A stretch of DNA of 64,000 bases from Krasilnikoviella flava. Its GTDB lineage: Bacteria; Actinomycetota; Actinomycetes; Actinomycetales; Cellulomonadaceae. Made by a program: the position numbers and the translations under genes. How positions within the stretch are numbered: the first letter of the stretch is position 1; every line of letters begins with the position of its first letter. Below are positions 54,635 through 63,602 of the stretch, in pieces. Where the stretch lies: assembly GCF_900167525.1 (NCBI RefSeq), contig NZ_FUZQ01000003.1:310001-374000 (forward strand), written 5' to 3'. Below the pieces are notes generated by a model, which worked only from the letters and a program-made list of their open reading frames with translations, did no database searches and was not told the origin of the DNA.

Positions 54635-56173
54635 TCACTTGAAGTCCCGCAGATAAGGGTTGAACTTGAACGGGTCGGTCATCTCCGGCACCATCTCGGC
54701 GTCGCGGACCGCGAAGAAGGTGTTCTCGGCGACCCACGGGGCGAACCACGCCTGGTCGACGACGTACTCGTTGATCTCGCGGTACACCTCGTCCGCCCGC
54801 TCGCCCCGCGCCACCTGGGCCTCGTCGAGCAGCTTCTGCAGCTTCGGGTCCTCCGTCTGCATGACGTTCCAGATGGAGCCGGGCTCGAGCGCCTCGACGA
54901 TGCTGAACAGCGACGAGGCGGAGGTGCTCATCCGGGCGTCCATGATGGGGAACCGGCCGCCGAGGATGTCGGTGATCGCGGTCGGCCCGGTGAGCGGGAC
55001 CTCCTTGACGTCGATGTTCAGCAGCCCGAGCTGCTGGGCCACCATCGGGGCGTAGATCGGGTTCTCGCCCTGCGTGGGCACCTCGACCTCGAAGCCGTCG
55101 GAGTAGCCGGCCTCCTTCATCAGCTTGCGGGCCGCCTCGACGTCGTAGGGGTAGCGCTCGTCCAGTGCGGGGTCGAACGCGGCCGAGGACGGGTTGAAGA
55201 TCTGCGTGGTCGGGGTGGCCTCGCCGCCCATGATGTGGTCGGCGACCCCCTGGCGGTCGAACACCATGTTGATCGCCCGTCGCACCCGGACGTCGCCGAG
55301 CGCGGGCACCGCCTCGCCGGCGCGGTCGTTGAGGTACAACCCCGTCCAGGTACCGGGTGCGGAGAGGACGTGCAGGCCGGAGCTCTCGGCCTCGCCCGCC
55401 TGGTCGTAGTTGATGGTGGCGCCGTCGATCTCACCCGACATCAGGGCGTTGAGCCGCGCCGTCGCCTCGGACATCGTGACGAACGTGATGACGTCGTAGG
55501 CGTAGGCGTCGGCGTTCCAGTAGTCGTCACGCTTCTCGAACCGGTAGACCGACCCGGACGTCGACCCGGCGACGTCGAGCACGTACGGGCCGGAGCTGAC
55601 GGGGTTCGAGGCGACCGCGCCGCTCTCGATCTGCTCCGGCTGGGCGATCGCCCCCGGCGCGAGGCACATGAAGGTCGGCAGCTGGCCCGTCGGCCGGGGG
55701 GCCTTGAGGACGACGGTGAGGTCGTCCGGCGTCTCGACGGTCACGTCGGCGACGCGGCCGGCGTCGCTGCCGCCGCCCACCTTCATGTGCTCGATGGTCG
55801 CCTTCGCCGCCGCCGCGTCCACCGGGGTGCCGTCCGAGAACGTCATGCCCTCGCGGAGCTTCATGGTGAGCGTCCTGGCGTCCTTGCTGAGCGTGTACGA
55901 CTCGGCCGCGTTGGGGACGACGGAGCCGTCCGCCTCGCAGTGCAGCAACGAGTCGAAGGTCGCCTGCCACCGCCACCGCTGGTCGCCGCCGCTCTGCTGG
56001 AGGGCGGGGTCGAACGACTGCGGCTCGCCCGAGACGCCGAGCGTCAGCGTCCGCTCACCGCCTGCGGGGTCGGCCGCCGGTCCTTCTGCCGCGCACCCGG
56101 ACAGCGCGACCGACGCCACCGTCCCGGCGATCACCGCCGCACCCACGCCACGAAGCGTTCTGTGCCACTTCAT
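54635..56173 (-). CDS. Family 5 solute-binding lipoprotein
   Basis: 512 residues. Signal peptide with lipobox Cys27 (VALSGC) and the SBP_bac_5 pattern (GEPQSFDPALQ, then REGMTFSDGTPVDAAAAKATIEH, VRRAINMVFDRQGVAD). This family binds peptides, but several members bind oligosaccharides, which is likely here because the operon encodes glycan hydrolases and no peptidase. ATG at 56171-56173 is preferred to a GTG at 56179, because GAGGGA is then 6 bases upstream. First gene of a seven-gene minus-strand operon, preceded by a LacI-type operator. Confidence 0.9.
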   Translation of the reverse strand: MKWHRTLRGVGAAVIAGTVASVALSGCAAEGPAADPAGGERTLTLGVSGEPQSFDPALQQSGGDQRWRWQATFDSLLHCEADGSVVPNAAESYTLSKDARTLTMKLREGMTFSDGTPVDAAAAKATIEHMKVGGGSDAGRVADVTVETPDDLTVVLKAPRPTGQLPTFMCLAPGAIAQPEQIESGAVASNPVSSGPYVLDVAGSTSGSVYRFEKRDDYWNADAYAYDVITFVTMSEATARLNALMSGEIDGATINYDQAGEAESSGLHVLSAPGTWTGLYLNDRAGEAVPALGDVRVRRAINMVFDRQGVADHIMGGEATPTTQIFNPSSAAFDPALDERYPYDVEAARKLMKEAGYSDGFEVEVPTQGENPIYAPMVAQQLGLLNIDVKEVPLTGPTAITDILGGRFPIMDARMSTSASSLFSIVEALEPGSIWNVMQTEDPKLQKLLDEAQVARGERADEVYREINEYVVDQAWFAPWVAENTFFAVRDAEMVPEMTDPFKFNPYLRDFK

Positions 56174-56233
56174 CGTCACTCCCTCTCGTCCTTGAGAAGC
56201 TGACCTGCCGGCGGGGAGCCGCTTCGCTCCCGA

Positions 56234-56247
56234 TTTAAACGTTACAA
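56234..56247 (-). promoter_or_regulatory. LacI-type operator of the rhamnoside operon
   Basis: TTTAAACGTTACAA, an AT-rich island in very GC-rich DNA, with the central CG and AACGTT core expected of LacI-family operators. It is 60-75 bases upstream of the first operon gene. It matches the site at 58985-58997 on the consensus TTKAAACGTWWCA. Confidence 0.65.
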
Positions 56248-56300
56248 GCGATGGGATCGATCGTGGCGTCGGGACCTGGTCGTGTCAAGAGTCCCGAGAC

Positions 56301-56332
56301 CTCGGGTGCGGGCCGCGTCGCCCGCACCCGAG
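56301..56332 (-). terminator. Terminator of the GH78 gene
   Basis: CTCGGGTGCGGGC (56301-56313) pairs perfectly with 56320-56332 over a 6-base loop, 4 bases beyond the GH78 stop. This separates the GH78 transcript from the transporter operon, which has its own operator. A smaller alternative stem (CCCGAG/CTCGGG) overlaps the left arm. Confidence 0.82.
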
Positions 56333-56336
56333 CACG

Positions 56337-58919
56337 TCACCGCGTGACGAGCGGGCTCCCGACCGGCACCCAGTCGCCCGCGACCCGATGCGCCCCCGGC
56401 CCGACCGTGCGTGCCGGCTCGTCGAGCGGGAGGTCGAGGTGGGCCGTCACGCCCGGCGGCACCTCGAGCTCGAGCTCGAACCGCTCGCCGGCCAGCCGCC
56501 ACGACACCTCGATCGGTCCGTACGGGCTGTCCAGCCGGGCCGACGCCCGGTCGAGCTGCCCCGTCACCAAGGGCCGCACCGTGACCTCCCGGTAGCCCGG
56601 AGCCGCGGGCGCGAGGCCCGCCACCGAGCGGTGCAGCCAGTCCGCGACCGCCCCGTAGGCGTAGTGGTTGAACGACGTCATCTCGCCGGGGTTCACCGAG
56701 CCGTCCGGCAGCATCGAGTCCCACCGCTCCCAGATCGTCGTGGCTCCCATGCTCACCGGGTAGAGCCACGACGGGTTGGTGCGGGTCAGCAGCATCGCGT
56801 GCGCCAGCTCCGGGTACCCGGCCTCGCACAGGGCGTCCAGGATCACCGGGGTGCCCAGGAACCCGGTGCTCACGTGGAAGTCGGCCTCGCGGACCAGCGC
56901 CGCCAGCCGGTCCCCCGCGCCGCGCCGCTGCGCGTCGGTGTCGAGCAGGCCCCAGACGATCGCCAGCGCGTAGACGGTCTGGCAGTCGCTGCGGACCGTC
57001 CCGTCCGCCCCGACGTACGCCTCGCGGAACGCCGACGCGACGTCCTCGGACAGCTGCCCGTACCGCCGGGCGTCGGCCTCGTGCCCCAGCACGCCGGCCG
57101 CGCGGGCCAGCAGGTGCGCGCTGCGCGCCAGGTAGGCCGTGGCGACGACGGCCGGGTCCGCCTTCGCCGCCGCCGCGTCGTGGGGCGGGGCGTCCGGGTC
57201 CAGCCAGTCGCCGAACTGGAAGCCCGTGTCCCACAGCAGCGAGTCGCCGGCCAGGGCGCGCTCCTTGTCCACCCAGGCCCGCATCGAGTCGTACTGCCGC
57301 TCCAGCACCCCGACGTCGCCGTAGCGCTCGTAGAGGGTCCACGGCACGTGCACGGCCGCGTCGGCCCACCCCGCCCCCGACGTCTGCCCCTGGTCCCCGG
57401 GCCGGGGTCCGCTGACGTTCTCGTGCACCACGTCCGGGACCACCATCGGCACGCCGCCGTCGGCGTGCTGGTCCGCGGCGAGGTCCTGCAGCCACGAGCC
57501 GAGGAACCCGCCCACGTCGAACAGGAAGCCGGCCGTGGGCGCGAAGACCTGGATGTCGCCGGTCCAGCCGAGGCGCTCGTCGCGCTGCGGGCAGTCGGTG
57601 GGCACGTCGACGAAGTTGCCGCGCATGCCCCAGACCACGTTCTCGTGCAGCCGGTTCACCTCCGGCTCGGAGCACTCGAACCAGCCGGTGCGTCGCAGGT
57701 CGGAGCTGACCACGACCGCATCGGCGTCCTCCGCGCGGACGGTCGCGCCCGTGACCTCCGCGTACCGGAACCCGTGGAAGGTGTAGCGGGGCTCGAGCAG
57801 CTCCGCCCCGCCGCCCGCAAGGAGGTAGGTGTCGGTCGCCTTCGCGTCGCGCAGCGGGCGCACGCCGAGCTCTCCGTCCTCGAGCACCTCCGCGTGCCGC
57901 ACCGTGACCCGGGCCCCGCGCTCGCCGGTCACGCGCAGGCGGACCCAGCCGACGACGTTCTGGCCGAAGTCGAGGATCTGGGCACCGCCGGGCGACGTGC
58001 TCACCTCGCGCGCCGGCAGGGTGGCGACCTCGCGCACGGGCGGGCCCGTCGGCGCGACGAGGCGACCGAGGTCAGCCTCCACCACGTCCACCGGGCCCTC
58101 CGCGACGGCGTCCGGCGCGAGCGGCAGGCGGAGGTCGGTCGTCTGGCCGTCGTACAGGTCGTCCGCGAGAACCCCTGTCGTACCGGCACGCCAGCTCTCG
58201 TCGGTGACCACCGTCTGCCGGCGGCCGTCCGCATAGGTCACCTCGAGCTGGGCGAGCAGCGCGAGTCGGTCGCCGTAGGAGTCTCGCTGCAGCGTCCACG
58301 TGAGCTGCCCGCGGTACCACCCGTTGCCGAGACCCACCGCGATCCGGTCCGCCCCGGGTGAGCGCAGGTGCTCGGTGACGTCGAACGTCCGATAGCGCAG
58401 CCGCGCGTCGTACGCGGTCCAGCCCGGGTCCAGCTGATGGTCGCCCACGCGGCGGCCACCGATCCACGCGTCGTAGATCCCGTGCGCCGTGACGTACAGG
58501 CGAGCGGCCACGACGTCACCATCGAGCTCGAGATCCCGCGCGAGCACGACGGCGCCGCCGTCGAGCCCGCCCACGTCCCGCGGGCTGACGAACCGCGCCT
58601 CGACGTCCTCCGGCGTCAGCAGTCCGGCCTCGATCACCAGCGGATCGCTCCACGCCGTCCACTCGCCGCCGGCCTCCGCCCGCACCTCGACCTCGACGCG
58701 CTCCCGCGAGCGCAGCTCCGGGAAGGGCCACGCCACGAGCACCTGCTGGGGTCCTGACCGCCGGGCCACCTCGGTGCGGCCGTCGGGAGCCCGCAACCGG
58801 ATCTCGGACGCGGTCTGCGAGCCGCTTCCCTCGCTGCGGACCCACGAGAGCCGAGGAGCGGCAGTACCGACCCCCAGGTCCGGAGCGCCGTACTCGGCCA
58901 CGAGCCGTTCGATGCGCAT
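56337..58919 (-). CDS. GH78 alpha-L-rhamnosidase
   Basis: 860 residues. N-terminal beta-sandwiches, including a rhamnosidase carbohydrate-binding region with LYVTAHGIYDAWIGGRRVGD and LGNGWYRGQL, then the (alpha/alpha)6 catalytic barrel. The conserved acidic motif VPTDCPQRDERLGWTGD is at about 440-456 (general acid Glu in DER), followed by WLYPVSMGATTIWERWDSM with the second Glu. No signal peptide, so the substrate must be imported. GAGGAGG before the ATG at 58917-58919. It hydrolyses terminal L-rhamnose from oligosaccharides or glycosides. Transcribed alone between an operator and a strong terminator. Confidence 0.94.
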   Translation of the reverse strand: MRIERLVAEYGAPDLGVGTAAPRLSWVRSEGSGSQTASEIRLRAPDGRTEVARRSGPQQVLVAWPFPELRSRERVEVEVRAEAGGEWTAWSDPLVIEAGLLTPEDVEARFVSPRDVGGLDGGAVVLARDLELDGDVVAARLYVTAHGIYDAWIGGRRVGDHQLDPGWTAYDARLRYRTFDVTEHLRSPGADRIAVGLGNGWYRGQLTWTLQRDSYGDRLALLAQLEVTYADGRRQTVVTDESWRAGTTGVLADDLYDGQTTDLRLPLAPDAVAEGPVDVVEADLGRLVAPTGPPVREVATLPAREVSTSPGGAQILDFGQNVVGWVRLRVTGERGARVTVRHAEVLEDGELGVRPLRDAKATDTYLLAGGGAELLEPRYTFHGFRYAEVTGATVRAEDADAVVVSSDLRRTGWFECSEPEVNRLHENVVWGMRGNFVDVPTDCPQRDERLGWTGDIQVFAPTAGFLFDVGGFLGSWLQDLAADQHADGGVPMVVPDVVHENVSGPRPGDQGQTSGAGWADAAVHVPWTLYERYGDVGVLERQYDSMRAWVDKERALAGDSLLWDTGFQFGDWLDPDAPPHDAAAAKADPAVVATAYLARSAHLLARAAGVLGHEADARRYGQLSEDVASAFREAYVGADGTVRSDCQTVYALAIVWGLLDTDAQRRGAGDRLAALVREADFHVSTGFLGTPVILDALCEAGYPELAHAMLLTRTNPSWLYPVSMGATTIWERWDSMLPDGSVNPGEMTSFNHYAYGAVADWLHRSVAGLAPAAPGYREVTVRPLVTGQLDRASARLDSPYGPIEVSWRLAGERFELELEVPPGVTAHLDLPLDEPARTVGPGAHRVAGDWVPVGSPLVTR

Positions 58920-58984
58920 CGTCGCGCCTCCTCGCGGGACGAACCCGCTGTCGGGGACATCTCGCGCCCGTCGTCGGACGCGGA

Positions 58985-58997
58985 TTGAAACGTATCA
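58985..58997 (-). promoter_or_regulatory. LacI-type operator in the GH78/regulator divergent region
   Basis: TTGAAACGTATCA; its inner 12 bases are palindromic except at one base pair (TGAWACGTWTCA). It lies 66-78 bases upstream of the GH78 start and about 120 bases upstream of the divergent GntR-type regulator, so it could control one or both. Confidence 0.65.
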
Positions 58998-59119
58998 GAG
59001 GCTCAACGAGGCGACCAGGGCTCTGCCCGGGGCGTGGTCGTGGCCCACAATGGGACGGAACGTGACCACCGGCCATATTCAATCGGCTGGATGTGTCTGT
59101 CCGGATCAGGGGAGCTGGC

Positions 59120-60238
59120 TTGAGCGAGGCGCTGTACGCCCAGGTGCACGAGACGCTGCGGGCACGCATCGTCGGCGGCGGGCTGGCCGTCGGCGACCGG
59201 CTGCCGACGCAGGCGGAGCTGGTCGAGGAGTTCTCGGTCAGTGCTATCACGATCAAGCGCGCGCTCGACATGCTGCGCGACGAGGGCTTCGTGACGCGGC
59301 GGCCGCGCATCGGCACGATCGTGGTCTCCACGACCCCCGCGGGCGGTGCGCCCTCGGCGCCGGCCGACCGACTGCCCCTGGTCGGGTACATCGTGCCGGG
59401 GTTCGACGACGCGTTCGGGTCGCACCTGCTCGGCGGGATCCTCGCGGCGTCCAGCGAGCGGGCGCACGTCGTGGTCGCGATGTCCCGGGGCAGCTCCGAG
59501 CTCGAAGAACGTCTCATCGAGGAGCAGCTGGACGGCGGCATCGACGGGCTGGTCCTGCTCCCCACGTCGTCGCAGTCCATCCCGCAGAGCGTCGCGACGC
59601 TCGTCGGCCGCGGGTTCCCCATCGTCATCGTCGACCGCACGCTCACGGGCGTGCCCGTCAGCACGGTGACCTCCGACAACGTCACCGGCGGGCAGCTGGC
59701 GGCGGAGTACCTGTTCGACCTCGGCCACACCCGGATCGCGCTGGTCCAGTCGCCCAACGCGGTGTCGACCCTCGACGAGCGCAGGCGCGGGGTCGTGGCC
59801 GCCCACGCCGCGCACCAGGTACGCCTCGAGGAGTCCCAGGTGTACTCCGGCGTCCGGTCCGTGGTGCCAGGCTCCGAGGTCACGCCCGAGGACGACGTCG
59901 ACGGCCTCGCCGCGTTCCTCGAGGCCCACCCCGACCTCACCGGCTGTGTGGTGACGGAGTACCACTCCGCGCGCCTCGTGCTGCAGGCCGCGCATCGGCT
60001 CGGCCGGACGGTGCCCGACGACCTCTCGGTCATCTGCTTCGACGCGCCGCCGGAGTACGTCGACGCCGCGGTCCCGCTCACCCACGTGGAGCAGGACCAG
60101 CACGCGATCGGGGCGCGCGCCTTCGAGCTGGTCGAGCGGCAGCTCGCCGAGCGGGGCGACGTCTCGCAGGACACCGTGCCCGTGCGGATCCTGGCGGGCG
60201 GGTCGACCGCCCCCGCGCCCCGCTCGGCGAGGTCGTAG
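59120..60238 (+). CDS. GntR-type DNA-binding domain fused to LacI-type sensor (AraR-like)
   Basis: 372 residues. Winged helix of GntR type at residues 5-70 (LYAQVHETLRARIVGG, then LVEEFSVSAITIKRALDMLR), followed from about 85 by a periplasmic-binding-protein-like effector domain (LPLVGYIVPGFDDAFGSHLL onward) as in B. subtilis AraR. Start: TTG at 59120 with AGGGGAG 6 bases upstream; a GTG at 59093 would add nine residues but lacks a good ribosome site. It is divergent from GH78 and convergent (4-base gap) with the GH76 operon. The effector is probably a sugar; arabinose or rhamnose are only guesses. Confidence 0.9.
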   Translation: MSEALYAQVHETLRARIVGGGLAVGDRLPTQAELVEEFSVSAITIKRALDMLRDEGFVTRRPRIGTIVVSTTPAGGAPSAPADRLPLVGYIVPGFDDAFGSHLLGGILAASSERAHVVVAMSRGSSELEERLIEEQLDGGIDGLVLLPTSSQSIPQSVATLVGRGFPIVIVDRTLTGVPVSTVTSDNVTGGQLAAEYLFDLGHTRIALVQSPNAVSTLDERRRGVVAAHAAHQVRLEESQVYSGVRSVVPGSEVTPEDDVDGLAAFLEAHPDLTGCVVTEYHSARLVLQAAHRLGRTVPDDLSVICFDAPPEYVDAAVPLTHVEQDQHAIGARAFELVERQLAERGDVSQDTVPVRILAGGSTAPAPRSARS

Positions 60239-60242
60239 CAGC

Positions 60243-61394
60243 TCATCCCTGGCGGGCACGCACCTCGAGCGCCATGACCGCGCTCAGCACGGTCGAGTAC
60301 CCGACCTGGGTGGGCGCCGGCCGCGCCCAGTCGTCGCCCGGCCGCAGCACGACGCCCGCGCGCCCCAGCCCCACGACCGCGGCGGGCGGCGCGCCGTCCG
60401 CCCGGGCGACGTCGTCGAGCGCCACCAGCCCGTGCTCCCACAGGGCGTCGGTGCTCGACCGCACGAGCGACTCCACCTCGGGGACGGCGCGCTCGTCCAG
60501 CAGCAGCGCCGCGTACCGGTACCAGACGCCCTTGAACAGGCCGACGTCGCCGCCCGCGGTGTCCGGCACGTCGTCGTCGACCAGCTCGCCCTCCCGGCGG
60601 AAGACGCCGCCGACGGCGAGCTCGCGCACCGACGTCAGGGCCGTGCGCTCGGCCTTGTCGAGCCAGCCGGCGTCCCCCGTAGACATGTACAGCTCGACAC
60701 ATGCCCCGATGTACAGGCCTTGGTTGTAGGTGAACCGCCAGTGGGTGTCCACGGCCGAGCCGCCCTCGCGCCCCAACCCGTCCTCGACGAACCCGTCCGG
60801 CCCCACCAGGTGCGCCTCGAGCCACGCCACCGTCGTCAGCGCGCGGTCGAGGTAGCGCTCGTCCCCGGTGCGGCGGGCCAGCCGCGCGCCCAGGATCGCC
60901 AGCGGCCCGTTGGCCGGGGTGTTCTTGTAGCCCGGCTGCTGCTTGCGCCACGACAGCGACGGCCCGTGGGTGTCGTTCCACCCGTGGTCCACGACGTGCT
61001 TCCACAGCGCGACGACGTCGGCCTCGACGGCATCGCGCTCCGCGTCGTCCGGGGTCGCCGCGGCCAGCCGCAGCAGCGCCAGGGCGTACCAGAGCATGTC
61101 GTCGAAGTAGTCGTTGAACAGGCTGCCGTCGTTGCGCTCGCGGATGTTCGCGGCCGTCGCCCGCGCGGCGTCCAGCCACGCCTCGTCGCCCGTGCGCAGG
61201 TGGGCGTCGAGCCGGCAGTCGACGACGTGCGCGAGCCACCAGTAGTTGAACGTGCCGTCGGCGACCTCGGGGTGGCCGTTGTGGAGCAGCTGCGGCGGCG
61301 CGGCGCCGTAGAGCAGGTCGACGCTGTGCTGCGCGACGTCGGCGCGGTCCGCCCAGGTCTGCACGCGCGCGGCGTCCGGTGTCGTGGTCGTCAT
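60243..61394 (-). CDS. GH76-like alpha-1,6-mannanase without signal peptide
   Basis: 383 residues. The motif FNDYFDDMLWYALALLRLA contains the paired Asp98-Asp99 expected at the GH76 catalytic site, and the repeated helical hairpins (RTGDEAWLDAA, RTGDERYLDRA, STGDAGWLDKA) give the (alpha/alpha)6 barrel. Known members cleave alpha-1,6-mannan backbones and are usually secreted. This one starts directly with a soluble domain and should be cytoplasmic. ATG overlaps the stop of the sugar-binding-protein gene by 4 bases, so it is translationally coupled to the transporter. It may therefore act on imported alpha-manno-oligosaccharides. Confidence 0.88.
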   Translation of the reverse strand: MTTTTPDAARVQTWADRADVAQHSVDLLYGAAPPQLLHNGHPEVADGTFNYWWLAHVVDCRLDAHLRTGDEAWLDAARATAANIRERNDGSLFNDYFDDMLWYALALLRLAAATPDDAERDAVEADVVALWKHVVDHGWNDTHGPSLSWRKQQPGYKNTPANGPLAILGARLARRTGDERYLDRALTTVAWLEAHLVGPDGFVEDGLGREGGSAVDTHWRFTYNQGLYIGACVELYMSTGDAGWLDKAERTALTSVRELAVGGVFRREGELVDDDVPDTAGGDVGLFKGVWYRYAALLLDERAVPEVESLVRSSTDALWEHGLVALDDVARADGAPPAAVVGLGRAGVVLRPGDDWARPAPTQVGYSTVLSAVMALEVRARQG

Positions 61395-62656
61395 CGGTTG
61401 GCCTCCAGGATGCGGTCGCCCTGCGTGCGGGCGGTGTCGAGCGCGTCGGGGGCCCGCAGGGCACCCGACATCACCTCTTGCAGTGCGGGGATGAGGGCGA
61501 GCCCCTCGACATCCGAGTACCCGGGGACGGGCGGGCGGACGGTGGCGACCTCGATGGTCTCGACCATGGGGGCGAAGCGGTCGTCGACCGTGTCCACCGC
61601 GCGTCGTGACGCCTCGACGTTCGCCGGGATGTTCTTGCTGATCTCGGCGAACGCGAGGCTGTTCTCCTGGTCCGCCGCCCACCACTTCATGAGCTCCCAC
61701 GCGCCCTCGGGGCACGGGGCCTCGGCGGGGACGACGAGCCCGAAGCCGCCCATGGACGCGCCGGTGTCGCCCCGCGGCCCGGCGACGGCCGGCACGACCC
61801 CGTACTCCAGGCCGTCGACGGCGTCCCAGGTGGGGAAGTTCCAGGGCCCGTCGTACTTGATCGACACCGCTCCCTGCGCGAACGCGTCGATGCCGTCGGA
61901 GAAGCCCAGCTCGTACACGCGCCGCTCGTGCAGCAGCTCGTCCCAGAAGTCGAGCACCTCGAGGCCCTGCGGGGAGTCGAACGCCGTGTAGCGCAGGGTC
62001 GGGTCGAGCAGCTCCCCGCCCGCCTGCTTGAGCCACATGCTGAACAGCCCGACGTCCTGGAGCTCGAACCCGGCCCGTTTGAGCTGCCCGCCCTCGCGGA
62101 CGGTCAGCGCCTCGGCGGCGTCGGCCAGCTCGGCCCACGTCGTCGGCGGGCGGATGCCGGCCTCGTCGAGGTGCGCCTTGTTGTAGAAGAGCGCGCGTGT
62201 GTCGACGAGGAGGGGCAGGCCGAAAGTCACGTCGCCGACGGTCATCTCTCGTACCGCCTCGGCGTAGAACGACCCCAGGTCCACGCCGTCGCGCGCCGCC
62301 CAGGAGTCGATCGCCTGCAGCGCCCCGCGGCGGCCGTACTTGGCCGTCTGCCAGCGGTCCCAGAGCACGAGGTCCGGCACGTTGCCCGACGCGATGCCGG
62401 TGAGCATCTTCTCCTCGAGCGCGCCCTGGGGCACGTAGTGGAACGCGTACTCGGCCTGCGCGGCGTTGAACGCGTCGAGCTGCGTCTTGATCTGCGCGGC
62501 CTGGTCGCCCGCCCAGCTGCCCCACATGGTAAGGCGGCGGGCACCCGTGTCGGTGTAGCGGGGCTGGTTCGGGGCCGCGCACGACGCGAGGACGGCGGCG
62601 CCGGCGCCCACGCCGAGCGCCCGCAGGATCGCGCGGCGGCTAACGGGCGTTGACAT
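61391..62656 (-). CDS. CUT1 sugar ABC transporter solute-binding lipoprotein
   Basis: 421 residues. Twin-arginine signal (SRRAILRALG) with lipobox Cys26 (VLASC), so export as a folded lipoprotein is possible. The rest is the MalE-like SBP_bac_1 fold (WGSWAGDQAAQIKTQLDAFN at the start, VSIKYDGPWNFPTW in the middle). It overlaps the upstream permease gene by 17 bases and the GH76 gene by 4. Ligand is presumably the sugar cleaved by GH76. Confidence 0.92.
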   Translation of the reverse strand: MSTPVSRRAILRALGVGAGAAVLASCAAPNQPRYTDTGARRLTMWGSWAGDQAAQIKTQLDAFNAAQAEYAFHYVPQGALEEKMLTGIASGNVPDLVLWDRWQTAKYGRRGALQAIDSWAARDGVDLGSFYAEAVREMTVGDVTFGLPLLVDTRALFYNKAHLDEAGIRPPTTWAELADAAEALTVREGGQLKRAGFELQDVGLFSMWLKQAGGELLDPTLRYTAFDSPQGLEVLDFWDELLHERRVYELGFSDGIDAFAQGAVSIKYDGPWNFPTWDAVDGLEYGVVPAVAGPRGDTGASMGGFGLVVPAEAPCPEGAWELMKWWAADQENSLAFAEISKNIPANVEASRRAVDTVDDRFAPMVETIEVATVRPPVPGYSDVEGLALIPALQEVMSGALRAPDALDTARTQGDRILEANR

Positions 62657-63602
62657 GGGAGACCCCCTCGATGATGTAGCGCTGGGCGAAGACGAACAGC
62701 AGCAGCACCGGCAGGCTGGTGATCACGGTCCCGGCCATGAGCGGGCCGTAGTCGGTCGCGTAGTCGGTGACGAACGACGCGAGGCCGACCTGCACGGTCC
62801 ACATCTCCTGGACGTTGAGGACGATCAGCGGCCACATGAAGGAGTTCCAGCCCGCCTGGAAGGTGAGGATCGCGAGCACGGCGGCCCCCGCCTTGGCGAG
62901 CGGCAGGTAGACCTGCGCGAAGATCCGGAACTCGGACGCGCCGTCGATCCGCGCCGCCTCGCCCAGCTCGTCCGGGATGGAGGAGAAGAACTGCCGCATG
63001 AAGAACACGGCGAACGCGCCGGCGGCCCCGGGCAGGATGATCGCCCACCAGGTGTTGAGCAGGCCGACGCCGCCCTGCCCGACGACGTTGTTGCCGCCGG
63101 CGAACGGGAAGGCGCGCAGCACCAGGAACGACGGCACCATCGTCACGATGCCGGGCACCATCAGCGACCCCAGGAGGGTCACGAAGAGCGCCCGCTTGCC
63201 ACGGAACTTCAGCTTGGCGAACGCGTACCCGGCGAGCGAGCCGAAGAACAGGTTCAGCACGACGCCGGCCACCGCGAGCAGCATCGAGTTCAGGAAGTAG
63301 CGGCCGAACGGCACCTCCGTGAGCACGCGCTGGTAGTTCTCGAGGGTGACGGTGCGCGGGATCAGCTCCAGCGCCCCGGAAAGGATGTCGCCGGCCGGCT
63401 TGAGCGACGTGACCAGCGTCCAGAACAACGGGAAGACGGTCAGGATCGCCACGACGACGACGGCGATCCACCAGGCGACGGCGCCCACGCGCTGGGCGGG
63501 GGTCTTGTGCTTGGTGTGCAGCTCGCCGGGCCGGGGGGACCGGCCGGCGAGGGCGCCGGTGGTGGCCGCGACGGACAGGCCGGGTGCGGTCTGCGCGCTC
63601 AT
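62640..63602 (-). CDS. CUT1 sugar ABC transporter permease (MalG type)
   Basis: 320 residues with six transmembrane helices. The EAA loop EAARIDGASEFRIFAQVYLP is the ATPase contact, and LTSLKPAGDI-type start with LENYQRVL is characteristic of MalG-like permeases. ATG at 63600-63602 overlaps the upstream permease stop (ATGA). No ATPase gene is seen; many actinobacterial CUT1 systems share the MsiK ATPase encoded elsewhere. Confidence 0.93.
   Translation of the reverse strand: MSAQTAPGLSVAATTGALAGRSPRPGELHTKHKTPAQRVGAVAWWIAVVVVAILTVFPLFWTLVTSLKPAGDILSGALELIPRTVTLENYQRVLTEVPFGRYFLNSMLLAVAGVVLNLFFGSLAGYAFAKLKFRGKRALFVTLLGSLMVPGIVTMVPSFLVLRAFPFAGGNNVVGQGGVGLLNTWWAIILPGAAGAFAVFFMRQFFSSIPDELGEAARIDGASEFRIFAQVYLPLAKAGAAVLAILTFQAGWNSFMWPLIVLNVQEMWTVQVGLASFVTDYATDYGPLMAGTVITSLPVLLLFVFAQRYIIEGVSHVNAR

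Noticed and set aside
54635-56173. Operon at 51-56 kb as a plain peptide transporter
   Set aside because: The protein families alone fit this, but the operon also encodes a glycan hydrolase, a LacI regulator and an isomerase-like protein and no peptidase, so a sugar role is more likely. It is not excluded.
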